This document shows positions 40,638 to 51,044 of a stretch of DNA of 64,000 bases, in pieces. Numbering within the stretch: position 1 is the stretch's first letter; each line of letters begins with the position of its first letter. The DNA is from Desulfonatronum sp. SC1 (GTDB lineage: Bacteria > Desulfobacterota > Desulfovibrionia > Desulfovibrionales > Desulfonatronaceae): the NCBI RefSeq assembly GCF_003046795.1, contig NZ_PZKN01000012.1, positions 50,531 to 114,530 of the forward strand. Direction: 5' to 3'. The position numbers were made by a program, and so were the translations under genes. The notes beneath the pieces were generated by a model. It had not been told where the DNA came from. It made no database searches and saw only the letters and a program-made list of their open reading frames with translations.

Positions 40638-42248
40638 ATGGAACATAGGCGAAAATGGCCAATACTGTTACTGATGGTAGCACTGTCCCTGGCGTTTAGC
40701 ACGGCAACCCTTAGCGACCAAGCCTGGGCTAAGACGCAGGTTGAGCAGATCAAGCAGGCCAATGATCTGCTCCGTGCGGCGGAACGCAATATGCATGGAG
40801 GGAAGGCTGATCTAGCCCTGGCGGATCTGGTCAAGGCCGGTACTCTGCTTGAGGCTGCAAAGGCTGGAGGCGAAACGCCACAGCTGAAAACCGCCTTGAA
40901 TAAGCATGTTAAGCTACTGGCCGATGTTCAGCGCCGCACTGGACAGAAGCAAGTCGATTCCGCCCAGCCGCAGGCTTCGCCCGGAGAAAAGGCTACAGTC
41001 AAAATGCCTGCGTCCGTGTCCCGGCAGTTCCTGGAGCTGAACCGGGAAATGAACAGAACCAGGTCAAGCCTGAGCTATGACCAATGGTGGGATTTAGCGC
41101 CCAGCATGCGCGAGGGTCGTCTTCAAAGCGCGGACGAGAACCTGGCCAAGTTCCGGACCCAACTCGACGAACTGATTGTCGGCCTTGATCCTGCCCTGGC
41201 CGATGCCCTGCAGGTTCAGGAAAATAAAGCACTGTTAGCAGAAATTGTTTCATGGCGTGAACGTCGGGGTTCGGAAACTGAGCCGGTTGCGGATGTGCAG
41301 CCAGCAGTGGCCGAAGCCCTGGCCATCGAGGAGAAATTGCTGGCCCTGCATACCAAACATAAAGATCGTTTTGTGGGGGTGTACGGTTCAACCATGATCA
41401 ACGAAAGTCTACTGGAAGCCCAGTTCAAGCAAGGCCGCGACACTTTGGCTCAACTGGATGCCCTGGAGAGCGAGGTAGTGCCGACCATTCAGCCTGTGTT
41501 GGCTGTTATTGTTGAGAAATACGGCGACAACCCCATGGATATTGATAATTCGCTCTTTGCCCTGGGCCTAAAGAACGATCATTTTTTTGGTGGAGCCTTC
41601 CGAGAACTCTACTCAGGTTTGGAAAACATCCGCAAGTCCAGACAAGCCACCGGGCAGGACATGGCGGGCAGGGCAGGGCAGACCATGAGCGGCATTGCCG
41701 GGTACTCCGAGGAAATCCGTCTACAGAGGCTGGCTGAGGCGCGGGAGCAGCTTATTCTCGGAAAGGCTTTTGATCCGGCCAACGCAGAGATCAATAGGCT
41801 GTTGGGAGAGATGGATATTCTGTATGCCGACATCAGCGCAAGCATTGAAGCCGATGTGGACGCGCGCACTTGGGTCGGCGACATCAACGACTTTCCCGGG
41901 CCGGGGTTGCCGAATGAACTGACCGGGAAGGCCCTTGAGTATTTCCGGAGCCACCCCAGTTGGAATCCATCCGGTAAGGGCGTTGAGGTACTGGCTGTTG
42001 CCCTTCGAGGCCCCTGGGCCGTGGCAACTAGCGATATTTTCGGACGGGTTCTTCAGTGGCGCCTGCCCATCCATATAGCCATCACCAACACGGAAATGAA
42101 GGCCGAAAACATTGCCCGTGTTTATGAGTTAAGCATTCTAACCAACCAAGGGGTGCCAGGCAACGAGGATAAGAAGCCACCCTTTGCCGACTACTGGGTC
42201 GGCAACAGCTGGAATATGCGCCTGGATAAAACGCCGATCCAGAAATAG
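40638..42248 (+). CDS. Exported hypothetical protein
   Basis: A 536-residue protein with a cleavable signal peptide (KWPILLLMVALSLAFSTATL, then AWA). The N-terminal third is helical and TPR-like (NDLLRAAERNMHGGKADLALADL). The middle has further long helices (EALAIEEKLLALHTKH) and the C-terminus is more globular with Trp/Gly/Pro (HPSWNPSGKGVEVLAVALRGPW, DYWVGNSWNMRLDK). I do not recognise the family. It is a single-gene unit with GGGGGAT upstream and a strong terminator at 42256-42292. Confidence 0.75.
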   Translation: MEHRRKWPILLLMVALSLAFSTATLSDQAWAKTQVEQIKQANDLLRAAERNMHGGKADLALADLVKAGTLLEAAKAGGETPQLKTALNKHVKLLADVQRRTGQKQVDSAQPQASPGEKATVKMPASVSRQFLELNREMNRTRSSLSYDQWWDLAPSMREGRLQSADENLAKFRTQLDELIVGLDPALADALQVQENKALLAEIVSWRERRGSETEPVADVQPAVAEALAIEEKLLALHTKHKDRFVGVYGSTMINESLLEAQFKQGRDTLAQLDALESEVVPTIQPVLAVIVEKYGDNPMDIDNSLFALGLKNDHFFGGAFRELYSGLENIRKSRQATGQDMAGRAGQTMSGIAGYSEEIRLQRLAEAREQLILGKAFDPANAEINRLLGEMDILYADISASIEADVDARTWVGDINDFPGPGLPNELTGKALEYFRSHPSWNPSGKGVEVLAVALRGPWAVATSDIFGRVLQWRLPIHIAITNTEMKAENIARVYELSILTNQGVPGNEDKKPPFADYWVGNSWNMRLDKTPIQK

Positions 42249-42255
42249 TTTCGGT

Positions 42256-42292
42256 AAAAACGCCCGGGGCTCAAGACCCCGGGCGTTTTTTA
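42256..42292 (+). terminator. Terminator after the exported hypothetical gene
   Basis: Stem aaaaacgcccgggg / ccccgggcgttttt with a 7-base loop (ctcaaga), starting 7 bases after the stop codon, followed by T residues. Confidence 0.92.
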
Positions 42293-42402
42293 TCGGGAAT
42301 GGAATGTATCAATGAAAGTGAGATGAAGCGTTTGGGGGAAGCGGTCCACGGATAACCTAACGGCGGGTTGCCTGACGACCCTGCCGTCTCCAAGCCCCCG
42401 GC

Positions 42403-42587
42403 CTACGAACCGCCCCCATGTCCGAATGGCCTGAGCCCGGACAGGCGTTCCTCGATGCCGTATCTGGACAAAACCTCTTCCAGATCGTATCTGGACGGTA
42501 TATCGTCAAATCCACTCCAGCCATGAAGGCTTCGTGGAGTTCCTTGCCGATTTCCATCACATGTTCGGGGGTGTATTCGTGTTCCAT
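42403..42587 (-). pseudogene. Small gene with an apparent frameshift
   Basis: From ATG 42587, which has GGAGGA 7 bases upstream, the frame reads MEHEYTPEHVMEIGKELHEA and FMAGVD, then turns into low-quality sequence. The adjacent frame continues FDDIPSRYDLEEVLSRYGIE, ERLSGLRPFGHGGGS and stops at 42403. Joined, they make a believable acidic helical protein of about 61 residues. A direct duplication of TCCAGATACG lies near the switch. Function unknown. The remaining gap 42249-42797 holds only the terminator above and the next gene's ribosome-binding site. Confidence 0.4.
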
Positions 42588-42797
42588 GGCGAATCCTCCA
42601 CATCAGTCAGAACCCTGACGTCCACCGGAGTCAGAAGCTGCTCCGACATCCGGGACAAGATGAACTTCCAGCCTGCATCCCACTGCCTGGGCATACTGGT
42701 TCGCCCCGGACAGCGCCCACCCGGACCCGGGCCCGCGCCTGGTGCGATCCGAACCCTGAACCCGGCCTCTGGCCGTGGCCATTCCAGGAGAACAGCC

Positions 42798-45700
42798 ATG
42801 ATCCCGTTCCGCCCCGTTTTGCTCCTGCCGCTTCTGTTTTGCCTCCTGTTCCTGACCCTGCTCTTGCCCGGCTGCGCCGAGCAGCAGCAACCTGGCTCGG
42901 GCCAACAGAGCGGAGCGGACGGCCTGGCCGCGATGGAATCGGCTCAGCCCCAGCCAGCCCCGGCCCTGGACTTGGCCCTGGACCTGGAACAGGCCCGACG
43001 GGACTTTGCCCGGACGCCCTTCGAGGTGCTGGGCATCGGCGAGCGGGAATGGAACGGGGAGCCTGCTTTGGCCGTGTCCTTTTCCGTGCCCCTGGACCCG
43101 GATACGATCCTGGAGCGGCATCTGGACGTGCTGGACAGCGCGGGGCAACCCGTGGCCGGGGGCTGGCTGCTTGATCCGTCCGGTGCCGTGGCCCTGTTTC
43201 CGTTCATCGAACCCGAAGCCCGCTACCAGGTGCGGGTGTCCAGGGGGGTGAAAGCGCTCACCGGCAGCGAGTTGGACCGGGACCAAGAACAGTGGGTGAC
43301 CAGCGCGGCCCTGCCTCCGGCGGTCCGCTTCACCAGCCGAGGTGCCCAATTTTCTCCGGAACTGACCGACGGCCTGGAGGTCGAGGCAACCAACGTGGCC
43401 GCGGTGGATCTGGACTTGTGGCAGGTACGCGCGGAGCATCTCAGCTCCTTCGCGGCCAAGCCCCTGGGCGGCCACGTGTCTGACATCCAGAATCTGCGGG
43501 AGATCGCCGACCTGCGCTATAGCGGGCGGTTCGACCTGGACGCCCCGGCCAACCACCGGGTGCGCCGACTGCTGCCGCTGCGCAGCCTGCCGCCCCTGGC
43601 CGAGGCCGGGGTCTGGATGGCCGTGCTCAAGGCGGCCGGGGATTATCCCTGGCAGTACCAGTCCACCTGGTTCACGGTCAGCGACCTGGGCCTGCACGTG
43701 CGCCGGTACGAGACCCAGACCCTGGCCTGGGTCCACGGGCTGACCAGCGCCGAGGCCCGGTCCGGGGTGCGGGTCCAACTGCTGGACGCGCACGGCACGG
43801 TGCTGCGCGAGGTGCGCAGCGACGACCAGGGCGCGGCCCTGTTTCAGGGCGTGGAGCCCGAGGCCGCCCTGGTCCTGGCCCGCATGGGCAGCCAGTTGGC
43901 CATGGTCTCCCTGAAACGGCCGGCCCTGGATCTGACCGAGTTCACCCTGCCCGCCCGGCCCCAGCGACCCCAGGAACTGTTTCTCTACGCCCCGCGGGAC
44001 ATCTACCGGCCTGGGGAAACCATGATCCTCAACGCCCTGCTCCGGGATCACGACGGCCGACGCATTGCCGACCAGCCGGTCCAGCTTGTCCTGACCCGCC
44101 CGGATGGCCGGACCTACCGCACCTTTGCCTGGCAGGGGGACGACCAGGGCTTCTCCACCGCGCAGGTGGCCCTGCCCGGCGACGCCCTGACCGGCAGATG
44201 GCGGTTCCAGGCCACCCTGGGTAACGGCGACACCTTCACCTATCCCGTGCATGTGGAAGATTTCCTGCCTGAACGGATGCGCCTGATACTGAGGGACGAT
44301 TTGGCGGACGGCCTGGCCCAGGATCAGGCCCAGGATTTGGCCCAGGATCTGGCCCAGTCACCCATGTTGTCCATGGTCCCGACCCTGGAGATCCACGGCG
44401 AATACCTGTGGGGCGCGCCGGCCGCGGGCAACCGCGTGGAAACCACCCTGCGGGTTTCCGGCGCACGCAAGCTGTCCGCCAGGTTTGCCGATTTCCTGTT
44501 CGGTCCGGCCTCGCCGGGGCCGGATGAGACCCTGGAACTACCTGTCCAGATCCTGGACGAGTCCGGTCGGACCGTCCTGGAACTGCCCAACCACTGGGCT
44601 GAAACGGATCGTCCGATCCAGCTCCAGGCCATTGTCAGCCTGTTTGAATCCGGGGGGCGGCCCGTGACCCGATCCTGGCAAAGGGTGCTCTGGCCGAGTC
44701 CGACCCTGGTGGGGCTGCGGCCGCTCTGGACCGGCCCCATTGCCGATCCCCACGGTCAAGCCGGTTTCGAACTGATCCACGTGGACCCCGAGGACCGCCT
44801 GCTGGGCCTGGACATGGTCCGGGCCGAGCTGATCCGGGAGGACCAGGACCACTACTGGCGCTGGGGCGATGACGGCTGGCGCCGCCAGGAAAGCGAGGAG
44901 GAGCAGACCGTTTACGCCCGGGTACTGGGCTGGGCCGACGGAGAACGGGCCAGCCTGGACGTGCCGGTGGAGTACGGGCGGTACCGTCTGGAGCTGCGCG
45001 ACGTCCAGGGTCGGCTCCTGGCCGCGCACCGTTTTTTTGCCGGCTGGCGCTGGGACGGGGACCAGGACGACCAGGGGGCGCGACCCGAACAGGTTGCCCT
45101 GCACTGGGACGCCTCGGCCTATGGCCCGGACGATATGGCCGGCTTGACCCTGGAAGCGCCTTTTGACGGCCATGCCCTGGTCACGGTGGAAGGCCCGACC
45201 CTGCTCTGGCAGGGCACGGCCCAGGTCCGGGACGGCCGGGCCGATATCCGCATCCCAGTCTCGCCCTCCTGGGACCGGCACGACTTATACGCCACGGCCC
45301 TGGTGCTACGGCCCGGCCAGCGCACCCAGTCCGAAACGGAGCAGCGCATGCCGCGGCGGGCCTGGGGCCTGCGCCACCTGCCCCTGGACCGGTCCTCACG
45401 GGATTTGCGGTTGACCATTGACGCGCCGGACCAGGTTCTGCCGGATACGCGGCTGAACGTGGTCGTCCAGGTTCAGGCCCCGCTGACAAAAAAGGATATG
45501 GGCGATACCGTGGCCGTGACCCTGGCCGCGGTGGATGCGGGCATTTTGAGCCTGACCGGGTTTGCGCCCCCTGACCCTTTGGCCTGGTTTTTCGGGCCCC
45601 GGAGCTACAGTCCGGCGCTACGCGACACCTACGGCGACCTGGTGGAGATCAGCCGGGCCGAGGCCGCGCGTCAGCGCTTCGGCGGCGACGCGGACCTGGC

Positions 45701-47933
45701 CCGGGGCGGGGACGCGCCCTTGAGCGAGGTCCAGGTGGTGGCCCTGTTTTCCGGCAAGGTGCTTCTGGATAACGACGGACGGGCCGAAATCCCCCTGGAT
45801 CTGCCCTGGTTCAACGGCGAGGTGCGCCTGATGGCCGTGGCCTTCGATGATCAACGGGTCGGCAGCGCCGAGCGCCCGGTCAGGGTGGCCGCGCCCGTGG
45901 TGGCCGAAATCAATCTGCCCCGGTTCCTGGCCCTGGGGGATCGCATCGATGCCGTGTGGGACATCCAGAACCTGCTGCCCGAGGCCCGGGAACTGGAAGT
46001 GACCCTGGAAGGCGACGCGGCCCTGGGAGCAAACCGGGTCACGGAGGTGATCACCCTGGAGGCCTCCGGACGGACCCGAATGCATCTTCCGGTCCAGGCG
46101 AGCCAGACCCAGGGCCAGGATTCAACCCAAGGCCGGGGCGAGCTGCGCCTGAACCTGCGCAGCCGCGACGGCCAAGAGCCGGAAATCCTCATGGACCGGA
46201 CCTGGTCCCTGGGCCTGCGGCCGCCCTATCCGGCCCAGCGCCACGTACGCCGCTGGATGGTTCCGGCCGGGCAAGGGCTGGTTCTGCACGACCGGACCGA
46301 GGCTTCCGCCGAGTCCCTGGCCGCGGACCTCCAGCTGAACACCCTGCAGGGGCGACTGGTCATTTCGTCCATCCCGCCCCTGGATCTGGACGACCAATTC
46401 CAGCATCTGGTGGAGTACCCCTACGGCTGCCTGGAGCAGACGGCCAGCCGACTGTGGCCCTTCCTCCTGGGTAGGGACGAGGACTGGCGGCGCTACGTTG
46501 CCCTGCATCCGGACCACGCCCTGGCCAAAGACCGGGCCCAGGTCGTGCGGCAAACCGTGGAACAGGGCATTGGACGCATTGCCGGGATGCAGCGTTACGA
46601 CGGCGGTTTCGGCGCATGGCGCAACGACAGGGAGGAGGCGCACTGGCTGACGGCGTACGCCGCTGACCTGCTCTTGACGGCCCGGGATCACGGCCATGCC
46701 GTCAATCCGGAAATGCTGGACAAGGCCTTGCAGCGTCTTGGCCGGTATGTGGGAGCCGAACAGGGGATTCCGGGCGAGGGCCGCTGGCACAGCGAAGCCC
46801 CGGAACACTATCGCCTGGCCTACCGGGCCTATGCGGCTTTGGTCTTGTCCGGGGCCGGTCAGGCCAGACTGTCCGCGGTGCGCCAGATCTACGACCGGCA
46901 CGCCGACGCGGCCCGATCCCCCTTGCCCCTGGCCCAGTTGGCCCTGGCCCTGGAGCGGCTGGGCGACGTGCGCCGGGCCGGGGAGGCCTGGCAAAAGGCC
47001 CTGGCCTGGACGGACGTGCGGCCCGTTTATGGCGGGGATTACGGCTCCCCGGTACGGGATCTGGCCTGGACCCTCCTGCTCAGCCAGGAGAGCCGCCTGC
47101 TGGCCCAGCCCGATCAGCGGGCCGTGCAGCCCTGGAATCTGATCTTCCCCTTGCAGCAAGCCCTGCGCGATCAGCAATGGCTGTCCACCCAGGAGCGCAT
47201 GGTCCTGTACCGGCTGGCCCTGCTTCTGGAGCAGCGCGGCGGCGACCCATGGACCGCGGAGCTGTTGGTGGTCCCGCCCCATGCGACGACGGACGTTCAC
47301 ATCAATTTGCCTGTCTCGGCTGAACGGCAATGGTCGGATCACTGGTCGGCCGGAACCTGGCCGGCGCGACTGGAACTGATCAATACCAGTAACGGCCCGC
47401 TCTACGTCTCCGGGGTCGTACAGGGCTATCCCGCCCAAACCCCGCCTGCGCGGAGCCAGGGAATCGAGGTGGATCGACAATACTACGACCTGCAAGGCGA
47501 GCCCCTGTCCCTGAAGAACCTGGCCAGCGGAGACTGGGTTCTGACCCGGATCAGGGTGCGGTCCGCGACGGGAGCCGCGCTGCCGGACGTCCTGGTAGCT
47601 GACTTCCTGCCTGCCGGCCTGGAACTGGACAACCCGGCCCTGACCGGGGCCACTTCTTTTGACCAGGTCGTGGTGGAAGGCCGCCAGGTGCAGGACTGGA
47701 TGCAGCAAACACGGCTGGCCCACCAGGAATTCCGGGACGACCGCTACGTGGCCGCGGTGGCCCTAGCGGGCCGCGAAACGGCCGAGCTGTTCTACCTGGC
47801 CCGAGCCGTAACCCCCGGACGCTTTACCGTACCCCCGACCCAGGTGGAGGACATGTACCGGCCCATGCTGCGGGCGGTAGGAGGTACTCCGGGCGTGGCG
47901 ACCGTCAGGGAGCGGGGAGTGCCGGGAGATTGA
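42798..47933 (+). CDS. Bacterial alpha-2-macroglobulin lipoprotein (YfhM-like)
   Basis: A 1711-residue periplasmic protease trap. The N-terminus is a lipoprotein signal with lipobox LLLPGC, so it is membrane-anchored. The long MG-domain array follows, with the bait/A2M region ending in KDMGDTVAVTLAAVDAGILSL-like sequence, and the thioester motif PYGCLEQ at residues 1208-1214 (Cys1211). Alpha/alpha-toroid repeats and a C-terminal receptor-binding-like domain follow. A short repeat AQDQAQDLAQDLAQ near residue 510 stems from tandem ggcccaggat units. Start 42798 has AGGAG 7 bases upstream. The stop overlaps the pbpC region, the typical yfhM-pbpC pair. Confidence 0.93.
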   Translation: MIPFRPVLLLPLLFCLLFLTLLLPGCAEQQQPGSGQQSGADGLAAMESAQPQPAPALDLALDLEQARRDFARTPFEVLGIGEREWNGEPALAVSFSVPLDPDTILERHLDVLDSAGQPVAGGWLLDPSGAVALFPFIEPEARYQVRVSRGVKALTGSELDRDQEQWVTSAALPPAVRFTSRGAQFSPELTDGLEVEATNVAAVDLDLWQVRAEHLSSFAAKPLGGHVSDIQNLREIADLRYSGRFDLDAPANHRVRRLLPLRSLPPLAEAGVWMAVLKAAGDYPWQYQSTWFTVSDLGLHVRRYETQTLAWVHGLTSAEARSGVRVQLLDAHGTVLREVRSDDQGAALFQGVEPEAALVLARMGSQLAMVSLKRPALDLTEFTLPARPQRPQELFLYAPRDIYRPGETMILNALLRDHDGRRIADQPVQLVLTRPDGRTYRTFAWQGDDQGFSTAQVALPGDALTGRWRFQATLGNGDTFTYPVHVEDFLPERMRLILRDDLADGLAQDQAQDLAQDLAQSPMLSMVPTLEIHGEYLWGAPAAGNRVETTLRVSGARKLSARFADFLFGPASPGPDETLELPVQILDESGRTVLELPNHWAETDRPIQLQAIVSLFESGGRPVTRSWQRVLWPSPTLVGLRPLWTGPIADPHGQAGFELIHVDPEDRLLGLDMVRAELIREDQDHYWRWGDDGWRRQESEEEQTVYARVLGWADGERASLDVPVEYGRYRLELRDVQGRLLAAHRFFAGWRWDGDQDDQGARPEQVALHWDASAYGPDDMAGLTLEAPFDGHALVTVEGPTLLWQGTAQVRDGRADIRIPVSPSWDRHDLYATALVLRPGQRTQSETEQRMPRRAWGLRHLPLDRSSRDLRLTIDAPDQVLPDTRLNVVVQVQAPLTKKDMGDTVAVTLAAVDAGILSLTGFAPPDPLAWFFGPRSYSPALRDTYGDLVEISRAEAARQRFGGDADLARGGDAPLSEVQVVALFSGKVLLDNDGRAEIPLDLPWFNGEVRLMAVAFDDQRVGSAERPVRVAAPVVAEINLPRFLALGDRIDAVWDIQNLLPEARELEVTLEGDAALGANRVTEVITLEASGRTRMHLPVQASQTQGQDSTQGRGELRLNLRSRDGQEPEILMDRTWSLGLRPPYPAQRHVRRWMVPAGQGLVLHDRTEASAESLAADLQLNTLQGRLVISSIPPLDLDDQFQHLVEYPYGCLEQTASRLWPFLLGRDEDWRRYVALHPDHALAKDRAQVVRQTVEQGIGRIAGMQRYDGGFGAWRNDREEAHWLTAYAADLLLTARDHGHAVNPEMLDKALQRLGRYVGAEQGIPGEGRWHSEAPEHYRLAYRAYAALVLSGAGQARLSAVRQIYDRHADAARSPLPLAQLALALERLGDVRRAGEAWQKALAWTDVRPVYGGDYGSPVRDLAWTLLLSQESRLLAQPDQRAVQPWNLIFPLQQALRDQQWLSTQERMVLYRLALLLEQRGGDPWTAELLVVPPHATTDVHINLPVSAERQWSDHWSAGTWPARLELINTSNGPLYVSGVVQGYPAQTPPARSQGIEVDRQYYDLQGEPLSLKNLASGDWVLTRIRVRSATGAALPDVLVADFLPAGLELDNPALTGATSFDQVVVEGRQVQDWMQQTRLAHQEFRDDRYVAAVALAGRETAELFYLARAVTPGRFTVPPTQVEDMYRPMLRAVGGTPGVATVRERGVPGD

Positions 47934-47947
47934 ACCGTAACCCAGCC

Positions 47948-50341
47948 ATGCTGCCACGCACCCGCCACCCCCTTTTCCTGGGCCTGCCCTTGGGCCTGTC
48001 CTTGGGCCTGTCCTTGGGCCTGTTCGCGGCCCTGATCTGCGCCGTGCTTTGGAATCTGTCCCTGGCCTTGTTTCTGATGCTGGACGCGGCCTTGCCCTTG
48101 CGTCTGCCCGAGGAGCAGGGCCGGGATTTTGCCCAGTTGGTCGCCGACGCCCAGGGCCGACCCCTGCGGGCCTTTCCGGACGCCGACGGCGTGTGGCGCT
48201 ATCCGGTCGCGCCGGAGGACGTCTCGCCCTTGTACCTGACTGCCCTGCTGGCCTACGAGGACCGCTGGTTCTTCCATCATCCCGGGGTCAATCCCCTGGC
48301 CCTGCTGCGGGCCCTTGGGCAGTGGGGCCGGTACGGGCGGGTCGTGTCCGGCGGCTCCACCCTGACCATGCAGGTGGCCCGCATTCTCCACCCCCATCCC
48401 CGCAGCCTTGCGGGAAAGACCGGACAGATGTTCCGGGCTTTGCAGCTGGAGCGTCGGTTCTCCAAGGACGAAATCCTAACCCTGTACCTGAACCACGCGC
48501 CCTTTGGCGGAACCCTGGAAGGGGTGCAGGCGGCCAGCTACGCCTATCTGGAAAAGCCCGCCTCCAGCCTGACCCATGCCGAGGCCGCGCTGCTGGCCGT
48601 GCTGCCCCAGCGGCCCAGCGCCTTGCGCCCGGACCGCCACCCGGAACGGGCCGTGCAGGCCCGGGACAAGGTGCTCCAGCGCCTGGCCCGAACCGGGCAA
48701 TGGTCGGCCCGGGAGATCGACGAGGCCCGCATGGAGCCGGTCCTGGCCGGGTTCGAGGCCCGGCCCCTGCTGGCCCCTCTGCTGGCGGACAGGCTGCGGG
48801 CCGCGCATCCGGATCGGACGGTGATCGCCACCTTCGTGGACAGCGGCTTGCAGGCCGCTGTCCAGGATCTGGCCGCGGACCACATCAGCGGTTTTCCGCC
48901 CGGGACCTCGGCCGCGGCCCTGATCGTAAACAACGCCGACCTTGCCGTGCTGGCCTATATCGGCGCGGCCCGCTACGGCGACGAGACCAGCGCTGGGTTC
49001 GTGGACATGGTCCAGGCCGTGCGCTCGCCGGGCAGCGCGCTGAAGCCGTTCATCTACGGGCTGGCCCTGGACGAGGGCCTAGTGCATGCCGAATCCCTGC
49101 TCCTGGACGCCCCCCTGGCCTTTGACGGCTACCGCCCCCAGAATTTCGACGCCCGTTTCCTGGGGCCGGTCAGCCTGAGCGAAGCCCTGCAACGCTCCCT
49201 GAACGTGCCCGCTGTACAGATTCTGGCTGAACTCGGGCCTGGCCGCTGGTTCGCCCGGTTGCAGCATGCCGGCCTGGATGTCCGGCTGCCGGCCCGCGCC
49301 CAGCCCAACCTGTCCATGGCCCTGGGCGGGGTCGGGGTGCGCCTGGATCATCTGGCCGGGGTCTATGCCGCCCTGGGTCGGGACGGCATGGCCGGCCGGA
49401 TCAGGTTCACGCCGGATGAGCCGCTTGCGGAGCGTCGGCTGATGTCCCCGGAAGCGGCCTGGATCATCCACCACGTCCTGCGCGTTCCCCTGGAGCAGTC
49501 CGGCGAGTTGCACCGCCTGACCCGCACCCGCCTGCCCACCGTGGCCCACAAGACCGGCACCAGCTTCGGCCATCGCGACGCCTGGGCCGTGGCCGTCACG
49601 GCGACCCATACCGTGGCCGTGTGGATCGGTCGGCCCGACGGCGCGGCCCTGGCCCACAACACCGGCCGCGTCTCGGCCGTGCCCCTGCTGCACCGCCTGC
49701 TGCTCCTGCTGCCCCCGGAAAGCTGGCAGCCGCCGCCACGGCCCGCGAATGTCATGTCCGCGGCCATCTGCTGGCCCCAGGGCACCCTGGCCTCGCTCCA
49801 ATCCCCGGAAGACTGCCATCGCCGCCGCCAGGCCTGGCTCATTGACCAAACCGCCCCGCCAACCCTGCGCGACCCCCTGCTGGCACCCGGGGAAACCCTA
49901 CGCCAGCAGGCGCGGAGCAGCCCGGATGCCGACCACGGCTCTGCCGCCAGGGAACCGCAAACCATCCAGCTCTGGCCGCCCACCCTGGAGCCCTGGCTGC
50001 CCGAACGCTGGCAGCGGGCCAGCCTCCTGCCGCGCTTCGACCCGCTCCAGGCCCGGCCCGAATCACCCCGCGGAAGGCTGCTGGTGCAAGGCATCCAGCC
50101 CAACGCCGTACTCAGCCCCCTGCCGAGCCGGTCCTCAATGCCCGACCTGCACCTGTCCGCCATCGGAGTCCAGGGCGAGGCCCACTGGTTTCTCAACGGC
50201 ATCTGGCAGGGCCAGACCTCGGGCCAGGGTCCGGAACACCACTGGACCCTGTCCGCGCCTGGCCCGGGCGAACAGCGATTGGCAGTTATGGACCAAGCCG
50301 GGAAATTCGAACAGGTTTCCTTCAGAGTGCTGGAGCGGTGA
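47948..50341 (+). CDS. pbpC: Penicillin-binding protein 1C
   Basis: Bifunctional peptidoglycan synthase of class 1C. After a single N-terminal membrane anchor comes the GT51 glycosyltransferase (YEDRWFFHHPGVNPLA, GGSTLTMQVAR, LNHAPFGGTLEGVQAAS), then the transpeptidase with SPGSALKPFIYG (nucleophile Ser), SLNVPAVQ and KTGTSFGHRDAW, and a C-terminal BiPBP_C beta domain (HWFLNGIWQGQ). ATG 47948 is used; a TTG at 47930 overlaps the alpha-2-macroglobulin stop. The pair probably protects and repairs the envelope. Tandem ttgggcctgtcc units encode the LGLSLGLSLG stretch of the anchor. Confidence 0.92.
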   Translation: MLPRTRHPLFLGLPLGLSLGLSLGLFAALICAVLWNLSLALFLMLDAALPLRLPEEQGRDFAQLVADAQGRPLRAFPDADGVWRYPVAPEDVSPLYLTALLAYEDRWFFHHPGVNPLALLRALGQWGRYGRVVSGGSTLTMQVARILHPHPRSLAGKTGQMFRALQLERRFSKDEILTLYLNHAPFGGTLEGVQAASYAYLEKPASSLTHAEAALLAVLPQRPSALRPDRHPERAVQARDKVLQRLARTGQWSAREIDEARMEPVLAGFEARPLLAPLLADRLRAAHPDRTVIATFVDSGLQAAVQDLAADHISGFPPGTSAAALIVNNADLAVLAYIGAARYGDETSAGFVDMVQAVRSPGSALKPFIYGLALDEGLVHAESLLLDAPLAFDGYRPQNFDARFLGPVSLSEALQRSLNVPAVQILAELGPGRWFARLQHAGLDVRLPARAQPNLSMALGGVGVRLDHLAGVYAALGRDGMAGRIRFTPDEPLAERRLMSPEAAWIIHHVLRVPLEQSGELHRLTRTRLPTVAHKTGTSFGHRDAWAVAVTATHTVAVWIGRPDGAALAHNTGRVSAVPLLHRLLLLLPPESWQPPPRPANVMSAAICWPQGTLASLQSPEDCHRRRQAWLIDQTAPPTLRDPLLAPGETLRQQARSSPDADHGSAAREPQTIQLWPPTLEPWLPERWQRASLLPRFDPLQARPESPRGRLLVQGIQPNAVLSPLPSRSSMPDLHLSAIGVQGEAHWFLNGIWQGQTSGQGPEHHWTLSAPGPGEQRLAVMDQAGKFEQVSFRVLER

Positions 50342-50605
50342 GGCTTTTCCCCATACCCGACTTTTCGGGTTGCTACCGCGGCATGTCCTCAAGGTGATTC
50401 TTCATGCTGTGGTGATGCTGCTGGTCGGGGACCCGGATGCGGGTCAACGACGAACTTCACGGCATCGCGCTGCACGCGGCGGCTCTGCACACCATGGTAA
50501 TCCTGTTCTCATTTATCAGGAATTGGGAACGCTTTCGGAATCGGAGACAAGCAGGATAATCTCATCACTACGCAAATGCTTTTGAGCAGTTCCATTTGCT
50601 GAGTC

Positions 50606-50929
50606 GTCGCGAAGTGATTATTGTCCCTCCCACGGATCGAACTGCTCATCTGAAGATGAATCGCCAAGCTGCTTCGGACTGACGCGGACCTCATACTGTA
50701 TGTGGTTGGGCACATGGACAGTGTCGGCGGATTCGACTACAACATGTATTTGATCCGCAAACGCGCCCAGGCAGCGTCCCAGGAACTGACCGACAGATAC
50801 GGTTTGGATGGGACCAGGCTGAAGAGTGCCGGAGTTGGCTTCCTGGCCCCGGTAGCCCCCAATGATGATGAAGACGGCCGTGCCCTGAACCGGCGGGTGG
50901 AACTCGTCAAGGATTCCGGGAGAGACTGA
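50606..50929 (+). pseudogene. OmpA C-terminal (peptidoglycan-binding) domain remnant
   Basis: The only recognisable part is the last ~90 residues of an OmpA-like domain: IAKLLRTDADLILYVVGHMD, then SVGGFDYNMYLIRKRAQA and the end DGRALNRRVELV. No start codon fits; a stop lies in frame just before (50657). Restoring one A in gatgaatcgcc at 50656 would give the expected DEIAKLL. The upstream barrel or anchor is missing. Thus it is a truncated, frameshifted leftover. The rest of 50342-51044 holds nothing else I recognise. Confidence 0.7.
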
Positions 50930-51044
50930 ACGTATGACAGTAATAATGTCAGTTTTTTCTTGGTAATCAGGGGATCGATTTTTTGAGAGTTCAGAATAAT
51001 AACACTATTAAATGGCTTACGCATAAAGCCTGATAAAAGGAAAA

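Noticed and set aside
44280..44360. Tandem ggcccaggat units as a possible regulatory repeat
   Set aside because: They lie inside the alpha-2-macroglobulin gene and simply encode an AQDLAQDLAQ stretch in frame.
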